Both the position numbers and the translations under genes were made by a program. The notes beneath the pieces were generated by a model. The model was not told the DNA's origin and searched no databases. It saw only the letters and a list, made by a program, of their open reading frames with translations. A stretch of 58,131 nt of DNA. Source: Betaproteobacteria bacterium. GTDB taxonomy: Bacteria; Pseudomonadota; Gammaproteobacteria; Burkholderiales; Casimicrobiaceae. The stretch covers positions 1-58,131 of the forward strand of contig JADIZG010000016.1 in the NCBI GenBank assembly GCA_016704895.1, given 5' to 3'. Positions 33,690-41,573 of the stretch are shown here, piece after piece; the first letter of the stretch is position 1, and each line of letters starts with the position of its first letter.

Positions 33690-35331
33690 GGGTCCGGACG
33701 CGGACGTTGAGGCAGGCCGCGACTCCCGACGCGGCCGCCTGCTCCAGCGCGGAAACCAGGTCGTCGGGATCCTCGACGCGCGCGCCGTGCCCGCCGAACG
33801 CACGCACGATCTCCTCGTAGCGAATGCCCGGCTGGAAGATCGTGACCCGGTCGGCGTTGCCGGGATAGAACTTCCGCTCGCTGCGTCCGCCGCCGTTGCC
33901 GTCGTTGTTGGACACGACCACGAGGATCGGTACGCGCAGTCGTACCGCGGTCTCCATCTCCATGGCGTTCAGTCCGAACGCGAAGTCTCCGGTCACGACC
34001 ACGACGGTCCGGTCCGGATGAGCGAGCTTCGCGCCGATGCCGAAGGGCACGCCCACGCCCATGCAGCCGTTCTTGCCCGGCGTCAGCCGCGAGACCGGGA
34101 CCTGGGACGGCATCCGCTGCTGCGCCGTCTCGAGAATCCGGTTGCCGTCGATGACGAAGATCGCGTCGCGCGGCAGGAAACGCCGGACTTCCGCGATCAG
34201 ACGATGCTCGCTCATCGGCACGCGAGCGTCGCTTTCGAGATCCTCGCCCGACCGTGCGCGTTCGGCGCGCGCGGCGGCGAGCTCGGCGCGCCAGTGATCG
34301 GACGGTGTCGCCGGTGCCGAGCCGGGGCCCAGCGCCCGAAGGAGGCCGGACAGGATCGCGCCGGGGTCGCCGTCGATAACGGTCGTCGGGGGAATCAGTC
34401 CGCCGGGACCGCGCTCGTCGACGCCCAGGACGATCAGCGTCGCGTCCTTGCGGATCTCGGCGCCGAAGCGGAAGGTCCAGTCCAGCGTCGCACCGGCGAC
34501 GAGAACGACGTCGGCCGTGGACAGCATCCGCGCCCGGATCGTGCTGAAGCACATGCGATGGTCGTCAGGGAGATAGCCCTGCGCGGCAGGGGACGCGGCG
34601 AACGGGAGGTCGAGCCGATCCACGAGTTGCGAAAGCGCGCCGAACGGCGCGGACCAACGCAGCGCTCCTCCGGCGAGCAGCGCCGGGCGCCGCGCCTGCG
34701 TCAGCAGCGTGGCCGCGCGCGTAATTGCCGCATGGTCGACTTCCGGCGCGGCGGGAGAAGCCGGGGGTGCCGGGGCGCCCGGGGTCGCCCGTCCGTTGAG
34801 CGCGTCCTCGGAAACGTCGAGGTAGACGGGGCCCGGGCGGCTGCCGGTCGCGATCCGGCAAGCGCGATCGAGCGCCGGCACGATCTCCTCCGGCCGGTCG
34901 AGGCGCGCTGCGAAGCGCGTGATCGACCCGACGATCGGGACCGCGTCGAGATCCTGGAACGCGCCCCTGCCGCGCATGTCGATCGGGCGACACCCGCCGA
35001 TGACCAGGAGCGGCCAGTCGTTGTCGTGCGCGACGAGCAGGCCCGTCACCGAATTCGCGATCGCCGGACCGGCGGACAGGATGACGGCCGCCGAGAGCCG
35101 TCCGGTCATGTAGTTGTACGACGCCGCCATCATCGCGGCCGCCTGCTGGTTGTGGACGCCGACGACGCGGATGCCGTGCCGCAGGCAGGCCGCGAGCGTC
35201 TCGTGGATCGGCGTTCCGCCGATCGCGAAGACGTGCGTGATCCCGTGGGCCTCGAGACCCGCGGCGATCAGCTGGTGCCCGTCGGGTGCTTCGGACCGGG
35301 TCGCCGTCGTCGACGCGCGAGTCGTGTCCAT
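33679..35331 (-). CDS. ThDP-dependent enzyme, oxalyl-CoA decarboxylase / 2-hydroxyacyl-CoA lyase-like
   Basis: A 550-residue three-domain thiamine-diphosphate enzyme. The Mg-ThDP motif is GDFAFGLNAMEMETAVRLRV leading to NNDGN (Asp and Asn ligands kept). ILSAGPAIANSVTGLLVAHD and GAFQDLDAVP match the 2-hydroxyacyl-CoA lyase/oxalyl-CoA decarboxylase branch better than acetolactate synthase. The ThDP-activating Glu of the family, in a (R/H)NEQAA block, is Gln62 here (HNQQAA). The start at 35331 is seven bases after the AMP-ligase stop, and its end overlaps the condensation gene. It may decarboxylate or acyl-transfer a carrier-bound 2-oxo or oxalyl group; this is inferred. Confidence 0.8.
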   Translation of the reverse strand: MDTTRASTTATRSEAPDGHQLIAAGLEAHGITHVFAIGGTPIHETLAACLRHGIRVVGVHNQQAAAMMAASYNYMTGRLSAAVILSAGPAIANSVTGLLVAHDNDWPLLVIGGCRPIDMRGRGAFQDLDAVPIVGSITRFAARLDRPEEIVPALDRACRIATGSRPGPVYLDVSEDALNGRATPGAPAPPASPAAPEVDHAAITRAATLLTQARRPALLAGGALRWSAPFGALSQLVDRLDLPFAASPAAQGYLPDDHRMCFSTIRARMLSTADVVLVAGATLDWTFRFGAEIRKDATLIVLGVDERGPGGLIPPTTVIDGDPGAILSGLLRALGPGSAPATPSDHWRAELAAARAERARSGEDLESDARVPMSEHRLIAEVRRFLPRDAIFVIDGNRILETAQQRMPSQVPVSRLTPGKNGCMGVGVPFGIGAKLAHPDRTVVVVTGDFAFGLNAMEMETAVRLRVPILVVVSNNDGNGGGRSERKFYPGNADRVTIFQPGIRYEEIVRAFGGHGARVEDPDDLVSALEQAAASGVAACLNVRVRTHDA

Positions 35332-35338
35332 CGGGCAG

Positions 35339-37186
35339 CTACGCGAGCGGGGAGATGTCCGTCCTACCCGGCGGCGCGGCGGGGGCGTTCGCCGGCTCGC
35401 GGCGCGAGCGGATCTCGTCCGCGAGTTCGGCCACGGTGGGATAGCGGAACACGGCCGCTCCGCCCAGGTCGACGCCGAAGATCGCCCGAAGGCGCATCGC
35501 CACGTCCGCGCCCCGCAGCGAGTCGCCGCCCAGCGCGAAGAAGTTGTCGTCGACGCCCACCTCGTCGCGGTCGAGGACGTCGCGGAAGATGTCCGCGATG
35601 ACGATCTCGAGCGGATCGCGGGGGGCGAACCGTTTCGCCGCGAGCTTGTCCGCGAGCGTCACCGACAGTCCGACGCGCGCGAGCTTGCCTGTCGGCCCCA
35701 TCGGGATCGCATCGACGAGCACGATCCGGCTCGGCACCTTGAAGTCGGCGAGCCGCTCGAAGAGCCAGTCGCGCAACTGCCGCTCGGTGGCCGCGGCGCC
35801 GGGATGCAGTACGACCGCCGCGGCCACGTCCTCGCCGAGCGCCTCGTGGGGGACCGCGAACGCGATCGCCCGCGCCACGACCGGATGCGCCGCGAGCGCA
35901 TCGTCTATTTCGCGCGGCGAGATCTTCTCGCCGCCGCGGTTGATGATTTCCTTGAGGCGGCCGGTCAGGGTGAGGTAGCCGTCCTCATCGAGGTAGCCTT
36001 CGTCGCCGGTACGGAACCAGCCTTCGGCGACGCGCTCGGAAAGGGAGGTCGCGGCGTTCGCGTAGCCGGCCATCAGGGACGGACCGCGGATCACCACCTC
36101 GCCGCGCTGCCCGGGCGCGAGGGGCAGCCCGGCGTCGTCCACGATCGCCACTTCCGCTCCCGCGGCCCGGCCCACGGAGCCCGGCTTGCGCTCGCCCGGC
36201 GGGAGCGGGTTGCTCGCGACCTGGTGCGCGGCTTCGGTCATCCCGTACGCCTCGATCACGGGCGCGCGGAACAGCGCTTCGAGTCCGGTCCTGACCGTTT
36301 CCGGCAGCGGCGCCGACGAGGAGCGGACGAAGCGGAGCCGGCTGCGGGCCGCGATCTCCCCGGCCTCGGACGCGTGGTCGAGGATCGCCTGATGCATCGT
36401 CGGGACCGCCGTGTACCAGGTCGGCCCGAACGCGTCCAGGCATGCGAAGAACGAGGCGGCCGAGAAGTCGGGCGCGCAGACGACGCTCGCGCCTGCAGCG
36501 AGCGGCGCGAGGAGGCTCGCGACGAGTCCGTGAATGTGAAACAGCGGCATGACGCCGAGGCATCGATCGTCCGCGTCGAGCGCGAGCGTGCGCGCGACGG
36601 CGAGCGCGGACGCCGTCAGGTTCCGGTGCATGAGCGGGACGAGCTTCGGACGCGACGTGGTTCCCGACGTGTGCAGCAGGAGGGCGATGTCGTCGGCCCG
36701 CGCGGGACGCCCGTGACCGGCATGCCGGGTCGGGCCCTGCAGCGTGAAGAGGCCGGCCCCGTGATCGGGCTCGACCGCGAGCTCGATGACGTCCAACCCT
36801 CGATCGCGCGCCACCGAACGCGCGGGGGAGTCGACGCCTGCCTCGACGATCACCGCCCGGGCCGCGAGATCCGACAGCGAGAACTCGAGCTCGTCGGCTC
36901 GCAAACGCGGGTTGAGCGGCGCGCACGCGGCCGCGCAGGCCACCGCGAGGAATGCCGAGGCCATCGCAGGACCGTTCCGCATCACCAGCGCGACCCGATC
37001 GTTGCGGGCGATGCCCATGGCGCCCAGCTGGCGGCCCGCGGCCTCGACGTGCGATACGAGGGCACGGAAGTCGATCGCGTCGCGAGCCGGTGCCGCGAGG
37101 GCGATCCGGTCAGGCGAGAGGGTCGCTGCGCGTTCGAGCAGCGCGGGAATCGTATCGACGGCGTGCGGAGTTGAAGGCGGACTCAT
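35339..37186 (-). CDS. AMP-dependent ligase fused to a carrier protein (oxalyl-CoA-synthetase-like A-T didomain)
   Basis: 615 residues. The adenylation domain (to about residue 510) has the P-loop HTSGTTSRPK, PLFHIHGL, ATP-site AYGMTEAAHQ, TGDEGYL, GRLKEIINRGGEKISPREI and the catalytic Lys in PTGK. Blocks such as SGTTSRPKLVPLMHRNL and TWYTAVPTMHQAILD resemble Pcs60/AAE3 oxalyl-CoA synthetases more than amino-acid-activating domains. A carrier domain follows with LGGDSLRG (pantetheine Ser near 555). So it could load oxalate or a similar small acid on its own carrier. It is the first gene of a three-gene operon; the ThDP gene follows after seven bases. Regulation is unknown. Confidence 0.85.
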   Translation of the reverse strand: MSPPSTPHAVDTIPALLERAATLSPDRIALAAPARDAIDFRALVSHVEAAGRQLGAMGIARNDRVALVMRNGPAMASAFLAVACAAACAPLNPRLRADELEFSLSDLAARAVIVEAGVDSPARSVARDRGLDVIELAVEPDHGAGLFTLQGPTRHAGHGRPARADDIALLLHTSGTTSRPKLVPLMHRNLTASALAVARTLALDADDRCLGVMPLFHIHGLVASLLAPLAAGASVVCAPDFSAASFFACLDAFGPTWYTAVPTMHQAILDHASEAGEIAARSRLRFVRSSSAPLPETVRTGLEALFRAPVIEAYGMTEAAHQVASNPLPPGERKPGSVGRAAGAEVAIVDDAGLPLAPGQRGEVVIRGPSLMAGYANAATSLSERVAEGWFRTGDEGYLDEDGYLTLTGRLKEIINRGGEKISPREIDDALAAHPVVARAIAFAVPHEALGEDVAAAVVLHPGAAATERQLRDWLFERLADFKVPSRIVLVDAIPMGPTGKLARVGLSVTLADKLAAKRFAPRDPLEIVIADIFRDVLDRDEVGVDDNFFALGGDSLRGADVAMRLRAIFGVDLGGAAVFRYPTVAELADEIRSRREPANAPAAPPGRTDISPLA

Positions 37187-37229
37187 GGGGCCGTCGCGGC
37201 GGGAGGCAGGCGGATCGCGAGACGCGGCA

Positions 37230-37235
37230 ATTGTA
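37230..37235 (-). promoter_or_regulatory. Candidate -10 box for the A-T/ThDP/condensation operon
   Basis: TACAAT on the minus strand lies 44 bases before ATG 37186. No good -35 is seen 17 bases upstream, so the promoter may need an activator. The only other candidate in this gap is TAGAAT (37306-37311) on the plus strand, in front of the glyoxalase-like gene. Confidence 0.3.
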
Positions 37236-37345
37236 TGCGAAGGCATCGCTGAGCGAGCCGCGGAACGCCTGACCGGACGGATGTCGTCCTGCGGCAATCC
37301 GACGCTAGAATGATCGGCAGCCAGCCGGTTCCGGGAAGGGGAGTC

Positions 37346-37714
37346 ATGCCCACCGTCCGCTATCTCGTCCACGACGTCGACGCGGTGCTTCCGTTCTACG
37401 AGGCGCTCGGATTCCGCCAGGTCGACCGCTGGGGACCGCCATTCGCGATCCTCGAGCGGCAGGGCCTCGCGCTCTGGCTCTCGGGGCCGGGCACGTCGGC
37501 CGCGCGCCCGATGACCGACGGCGCGACGCCCGTGCCCGGCGGCTGGAACCGGATCGTGATCGAGGTCGACGACCTCGACGCGACGATCGGGCGCCTGCGG
37601 GCGACCGGCGCGCGCTTCCGCAACGAGCCGGTCGACGGTCCCGGCGGCCGGCAGGTGCTGGCCGAGGACCCGTCCGGCAATCCGGTCGAACTGTTCGAAG
37701 CGACGACGGGATGA
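37346..37714 (+). CDS. VOC/glyoxalase-like family protein
   Basis: A 122-residue protein with two beta-alpha-beta-beta-beta modules. The first runs VRYLVHDVDAVLPFYEALGF to LWLSGPG; the second runs NRIVIEVDDLDATIGRLRATGARF to VLAEDPSGNPVELFE. The last Glu is the usual metal ligand of vicinal-oxygen-chelate proteins. The His of the first module in glyoxalase I is not conserved at the usual spot, so enzymatic type (dioxygenase, resistance or isomerase) is open. ATG 37346 is preferred to 37310 because AAGGGGAG sits just before it. A sigma-factor gene follows 49 bases later. Confidence 0.82.
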   Translation: MPTVRYLVHDVDAVLPFYEALGFRQVDRWGPPFAILERQGLALWLSGPGTSAARPMTDGATPVPGGWNRIVIEVDDLDATIGRLRATGARFRNEPVDGPGGRQVLAEDPSGNPVELFEATTG

Positions 37715-37763
37715 CTCCGGCCGCAAGACCCGCTGCGCGAGCTGCCCCCCGAGGGGGCTGACG

Positions 37764-38339
37764 ATGGCGGCGCCGCAGGAACTCGCCGACCTGGTCGCCC
37801 GCGTCGCGCTGGGGGACCGGCAGGCATTCCGCCGTCTCTACGAAGCGACGGCCCCGTCTCTGCTGGGCGTCGCGCTCCGACTGTTGAGGGACCGGGGGCG
37901 CGGCGAGGACGTGATCCAGGAGGCGTTCGTCAGCGTCTGGCACCGGGCCGGCGGCTTCCGGGCCTCGGCGAGCGCACCGATGACCTGGCTCACCGCCATC
38001 GTGCGCAACCGGGCGCTCGACACGTTGCGCAGCGGCGCGCGTCACGATGCCGACCTGCTCGTCGACGACGACGACGAGGACGAGGACGCGACGATGGAGA
38101 TCGAGGACGACCGTCCCGAACCGCTCGGCCTGCTGACCCAGGCGGCGGACGCGCTCGCCGTCCGGGCGTGCCTCGAGACCATCGACGGATCGCAGCGCCA
38201 GTGCCTCGCGCTCGCCTACTACCACGGCCTCACGCACGCGGAGATGGCGGCGCACCTGGGCTCGCCGATCGGCAGCGTCAAGATGTGGCTGCGGCGCGGC
38301 CTCGAGAAGCTCCGGCGCTGCCTGGAGCGCGCCAAGTGA
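37764..38339 (+). CDS. ECF-type RNA polymerase sigma factor
   Basis: A 191-residue sigma-70 protein with region 2 (GRGEDVIQEAFVSVWHRAGGF and MTWLTAIVRNRALDTLR) and region 4 (LTHAEMAAHLGSPIGSVKMWLRRGLEKLRR). A linker of almost only Asp and Glu (DDDDEDEDATMEIEDD) joins them, an unusual acidic insertion. ECF sigma factors redirect RNA polymerase to stress promoters. The next gene, overlapping by four bases (GTGA), encodes its membrane anti-sigma factor, so the pair is co-regulated. GAGGGGG precedes ATG 37764. The group appears closest to sigma factors paired with RskA-type anti-sigmas. Confidence 0.92.
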   Translation: MAAPQELADLVARVALGDRQAFRRLYEATAPSLLGVALRLLRDRGRGEDVIQEAFVSVWHRAGGFRASASAPMTWLTAIVRNRALDTLRSGARHDADLLVDDDDEDEDATMEIEDDRPEPLGLLTQAADALAVRACLETIDGSQRQCLALAYYHGLTHAEMAAHLGSPIGSVKMWLRRGLEKLRRCLERAK

Positions 38340-39064
38340 TCTACGACCGGCCCGAGCTCCTCGACCGCCTCGCGGCCGAATACGTGTTCGGCACGATGAT
38401 CGGGCCGGTGCGCCGGCGCTTCGAGCGGTTGCGCCTGACGCTTCCCTCCGCGGAGGCGGCCACGGTCGCCTGGGAAGCGCGAACGGCGGGGCTCGCCCGC
38501 GCGGTGCCGCCCGTCGTGCCTTCGCCCGGCCTGTGGAACGCGATCGACTGGAGCACCGGCGGCGCGGGCGCGCAGACGATCGCGAAGCCCGGCGGCTGGT
38601 GGAGCTGGTTCGCACCGGTCGCCGCGCTCGCGTTCGGCGTCGTCGCGACACTCGGGATCGTGCGCATGCTTCCCTCCGCGGCCGTCCCGGTCGACGAGAT
38701 CGTGCAGGCGCGCGGCACGCTGCCGGCGAGCTACGTCGGCATCCTCACCGACGCGTCCGGGGCGGCCGTCGCGATCGCGAGCTCGACGCGGCACGGCCGC
38801 ACGATGTCGCTCAAGGTGCTGAGGCCGATCGAGGCCCCGCCCGGCAAGGTGCTGCAGCTGTGGGCGCTCCCGAAGGACGGCGAGCCGTTCCCGCTCGGCG
38901 TCGTGCCGCGCGAGGGCAAGGGCGCCTTCGAGATGGCGGACACCTCCGAGCGGCTGCTCGCGAGCGTGCCGCGCCTCGCGATGTCGATCGAGGATGCGCC
39001 GGTCCGCCCCGGTGCGACGCCCGACGGCTTCATCCTCACGGGCCACTGCGTGAAGCTCTGGTAA
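38336..39064 (+). CDS. Anti-sigma factor, RskA-like
   Basis: A 242-residue protein. The N-terminal cytoplasmic part (to about residue 85) has the sigma-binding helix RPELLDRLAAEYVFGTMIGPVRRRF. A membrane helix (SWFAPVAALAFGVVATLGIV, about residues 100-119) leads to a periplasmic RskA domain containing VLRPIEAPPGKVLQLWALPKDG and SIEDAPVRPGATPDGFILTG. It holds the sigma factor at the membrane until a signal triggers release. GTG 38336 overlaps the sigma stop. There is no zinc motif (HxxxCxxC), so a redox trigger through zinc is unlikely. Confidence 0.88.
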   Translation: MIYDRPELLDRLAAEYVFGTMIGPVRRRFERLRLTLPSAEAATVAWEARTAGLARAVPPVVPSPGLWNAIDWSTGGAGAQTIAKPGGWWSWFAPVAALAFGVVATLGIVRMLPSAAVPVDEIVQARGTLPASYVGILTDASGAAVAIASSTRHGRTMSLKVLRPIEAPPGKVLQLWALPKDGEPFPLGVVPREGKGAFEMADTSERLLASVPRLAMSIEDAPVRPGATPDGFILTGHCVKLW

Positions 39065-39079
39065 CCGCGCTCGGACCCG

Positions 39080-39093
39080 CGCGAATATTCGCG
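39080..39093. other. 14-base perfect palindrome after the anti-sigma gene
   Basis: CGCGAATATTCGCG lies 15 bases after the anti-sigma stop in a 241-base gap that otherwise shows no gene. Its AT-rich centre stands out in this GC-rich region. It could be an operator for the TTC38-like gene at 39306 or part of a transcription end; neither is proven. Confidence 0.35.
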
Positions 39094-39305
39094 TTCCGCA
39101 GGTGCCTCCGTTCGCGCGATCGACCCGTATCTGCGGAGAGGAGGCCGACGCCGGCCTGTCCGACCCTCGACCGCAGCGGAGTCCGCGATGAAGCATCCCG
39201 GCCTCGCCGCGCCTCGCGTGTAGGCGACTCCCCGATTGCGCGGCTCGGCTTGCGGCGCGATCGTCGTCCCCGTCACCCGTACGAACAGCACGAAGGAACC
39301 GCACC

Positions 39306-40646
39306 ATGAGACACGATGCACGAGGAATCCCGGTGTCGTCCGGATCCGCCGGGGCGATCGCCCGCTACGAGACGGCGATCGGCCAGCTCCAGTCCTACGT
39401 CGGCGATCCGATCGCCACGATCGACGGCGCGCTCGCCGAGTCGCCCGATTTCGTCGCCGGCCACCTGATGAAGGCGCTGACGCTCGCGACGCTGGCCGAA
39501 CGGCAGTACGCGCCGGCGATCGCGCAGTCGATCGCGGCAGCGCGCGACCACGGCGCGCGAGCGAACGCCCGCGAGCTCGGGCTGCTGCAGGCGGCAGCGC
39601 AGGTCGCCGACGGCGACTGGCATGCCGCCTGCCGCTCGCTCGACGCGGTGCTCACCGACTTTCCCCGCGACGCGCTCGCGCTGCAGGTCGCGCACCTGAT
39701 GGACTTCTACCGCGGGGACGCGCTCAACCTGCGCAACCGTGTCGCGCGCGTGCTGCCGCACTGGAGCCGCGAGGTTCCCGGCTACTCGTACGTGCTGGGC
39801 ATGCACGCGTTCGGCCTCGAGGAGATGAACCAGTATCCCGAGGCCGAGGAGACCGCGCGCGCCGCGCTCGCGATCGAGCCGAAGGACGGCTGGGCGGTGC
39901 ACGCGGCGACGCACGTGATGGAGATGCAGGGGCGCATCGGCGAGGGCATCGAGTGGCTCGTGTCGCGCGAGCGCGACTGGGCGCCGGACAACGGATTCGC
40001 GTTCCACAACTTCTGGCACCTGGCGCTCTTCCATCTGGACGGCGCCGACCACGCGAAGGCGCTCGAGCTCTACGATCGCGCCGTCCACCCGGGGCCGGCG
40101 CAGATGCTCCTCACGCTCGTCGACGCGACGGCGCTCCTGTGGCGGCTCGTGCTCGACGGCGCGGACGTGGGCCCCCGCTTCGCCGAGGTCGCGGACGAAT
40201 GGGAATCGAAGCTCGACGGCGAAGGCGGAAACTACGCGTTCAACGACCTGCACGCGGCGCTCGCGTTCGCGGCGACCGGTCGCGACGCGGCGATGGCGCG
40301 GCTGCTGCAGCACGTTGCGCGCGCCGCCGAGAGCGCGGGCACGAACGGCGCGATGGAGCGCGAGGTCGGCATGCCGCTGATCCGGGCGATCGCCGCCTAC
40401 GGCCGCGGCCGGTTCGACGAGGCCGCGGACCTGATCGCGCCGGTGCGCGACATCGCCCATCGGTTCGGCGGCAGCCACGCCCAGCGCGACATCCTGTCGC
40501 TCACGCTGATCGACGCCGCGCGGCGCGCCGGGCGCGCGTCGCTCGCGAGGCACGTGCTGGCCGAGCGCCTCGTCGCGAAGCCGGGCGGTGCGTGGGGGCG
40601 CAGGATCCTCGCGCGCATCGATGCGACGTCACCGGCGACGCACTGA
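39306..40646 (+). CDS. TTC38-like tetratricopeptide protein
   Basis: A 446-residue all-helical protein resembling tetratricopeptide-repeat protein 38. It shows TPR-like pairs around residues 45-75, 95-130, 160-200 and 280-320, and the family-specific motifs GYSYVLGMHAFGLEE, VHAATHVMEMQGR and HNFWHLALFHLD. Those His-rich blocks are strongly conserved in TTC38 proteins of bacteria and animals, whose function is unknown; they may form a metal or active site. No signal peptide is seen. AAGGAA precedes ATG 39306. It stands alone on its strand after the sigma/anti-sigma pair and may belong to their regulon. Confidence 0.82.
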   Translation: MRHDARGIPVSSGSAGAIARYETAIGQLQSYVGDPIATIDGALAESPDFVAGHLMKALTLATLAERQYAPAIAQSIAAARDHGARANARELGLLQAAAQVADGDWHAACRSLDAVLTDFPRDALALQVAHLMDFYRGDALNLRNRVARVLPHWSREVPGYSYVLGMHAFGLEEMNQYPEAEETARAALAIEPKDGWAVHAATHVMEMQGRIGEGIEWLVSRERDWAPDNGFAFHNFWHLALFHLDGADHAKALELYDRAVHPGPAQMLLTLVDATALLWRLVLDGADVGPRFAEVADEWESKLDGEGGNYAFNDLHAALAFAATGRDAAMARLLQHVARAAESAGTNGAMEREVGMPLIRAIAAYGRGRFDEAADLIAPVRDIAHRFGGSHAQRDILSLTLIDAARRAGRASLARHVLAERLVAKPGGAWGRRILARIDATSPATH

Positions 40647-40790
40647 CGCGCAAGGCGTCCTCCGGACCCTCGTCGGCTCCGCGCCGCGGTGCTCGGGGCC
40701 GGGTCGTGCGCCTGGCGGGCAGGCGTTCGTGCAACGGATCGTCGAACGGATCGCCGCGCGCGCCCGATGCCTCGGCGGAGCCGCCGGCGG

Positions 40791-41336
40791 CTACGACTCG
40801 CGCGCGATCTGTCGCCGCAATGCCCGGAACCGCTCCTGCGGATCCTTGCCGAAGACGGGATCGGGAATCGACGCGACGCTCGCGCGCACCGCGTCCCAGT
40901 CCGCCGGCGTCAGGTGCTTGCCGGCGCGCGCGAGCACCTCGCTCTCCTCCCGCGCGAGGTGGCTCTCGTAGTAGACGAGGAAGGTCGCGGCGGCGGCCTC
41001 GATCTTCTCGCGCGGCACGACCTCGCCGCCGACGGCAGCCTCGATCCGCGACAGGAGCTCGATGCCAGCCGTCTCGATCACGCGGTGCTCCTGCTCGAGC
41101 CGCCCGAGCACGACCTTCATGTCGGGGCAGTGCCGTGCGAGCCGCGCGAACGCGACGTCCTCGCGCGGATGGTGAACGCGGTCCGCGTACTCGTGCAGGT
41201 AGCTGAGGATGTCCACCATCAGCTCGTAGTTGGGATCCTCGCCCGCGTGGATGACGTCGATCTCCCTGCGCAGCAGGCGCAGGAGCTGGGCGAAGTAGGC
41301 GTGCTCGGTATGCCAGGCGGCGACGGGGTCGGTCAC
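40791..41336 (-). CDS. Hemerythrin-domain (HHE) protein
   Basis: A 181-residue four-helix-bundle protein with the di-iron ligands of hemerythrin HHE domains. These are the His residues in AAWHTEHAYF, HEYADRVHHPRED (H and E), QEHRVIE and YYESHLAREESEVL (His and Glu). Such proteins bind oxygen or nitric oxide or help repair iron-sulfur centres. GTG 41336 is chosen because the alignable domain starts directly after it. The gap upstream (41337-41563) carries hairpin repeat cluster A. The neighbouring acetyltransferase gene is on the same strand but separated by that cluster. Confidence 0.87.
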   Translation of the reverse strand: MTDPVAAWHTEHAYFAQLLRLLRREIDVIHAGEDPNYELMVDILSYLHEYADRVHHPREDVAFARLARHCPDMKVVLGRLEQEHRVIETAGIELLSRIEAAVGGEVVPREKIEAAAATFLVYYESHLAREESEVLARAGKHLTPADWDAVRASVASIPDPVFGKDPQERFRALRRQIARES

Positions 41337-41441
41337 GGCGATGCTCCGGGAAGCGTCGGTGCGCGACGCGAGCCCCAAGTGGAAAACGATCCCGCGCTCG
41401 CGGGCTTGACGGCGATCAAGGGTCGGGGCGATTCCGGCGAC

Positions 41442-41573
41442 GTCGGCCTGAAGGCCGACCCACATGGGGCCTCGCGCGTCGGTGGTGGTCCGCGGGAGTC
41501 GTCGGCCTGAAGGCCGACCCACAGGCGGCTCGCGCGTCGGTGGTGGTCCGTGTGGGTCGGGCTTCAGCCCGAC
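41442..41573. repeat. Hairpin (REP-like) repeat cluster A, three copies
   Basis: Copies of GTCGGSCTGAAGSCCGAC lie at 41442-41459 and 41501-41518 (forward, GGCC stems) and at 41556-41573 (inverted, GGGC stem). The spacers carry a 22-base direct repeat (41471-41492 and 41529-41550). Each copy folds to a 7-pair stem with a TGAA loop, followed by CCCAC. The last copy overlaps the end of the acetyltransferase gene. Confidence 0.85.
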
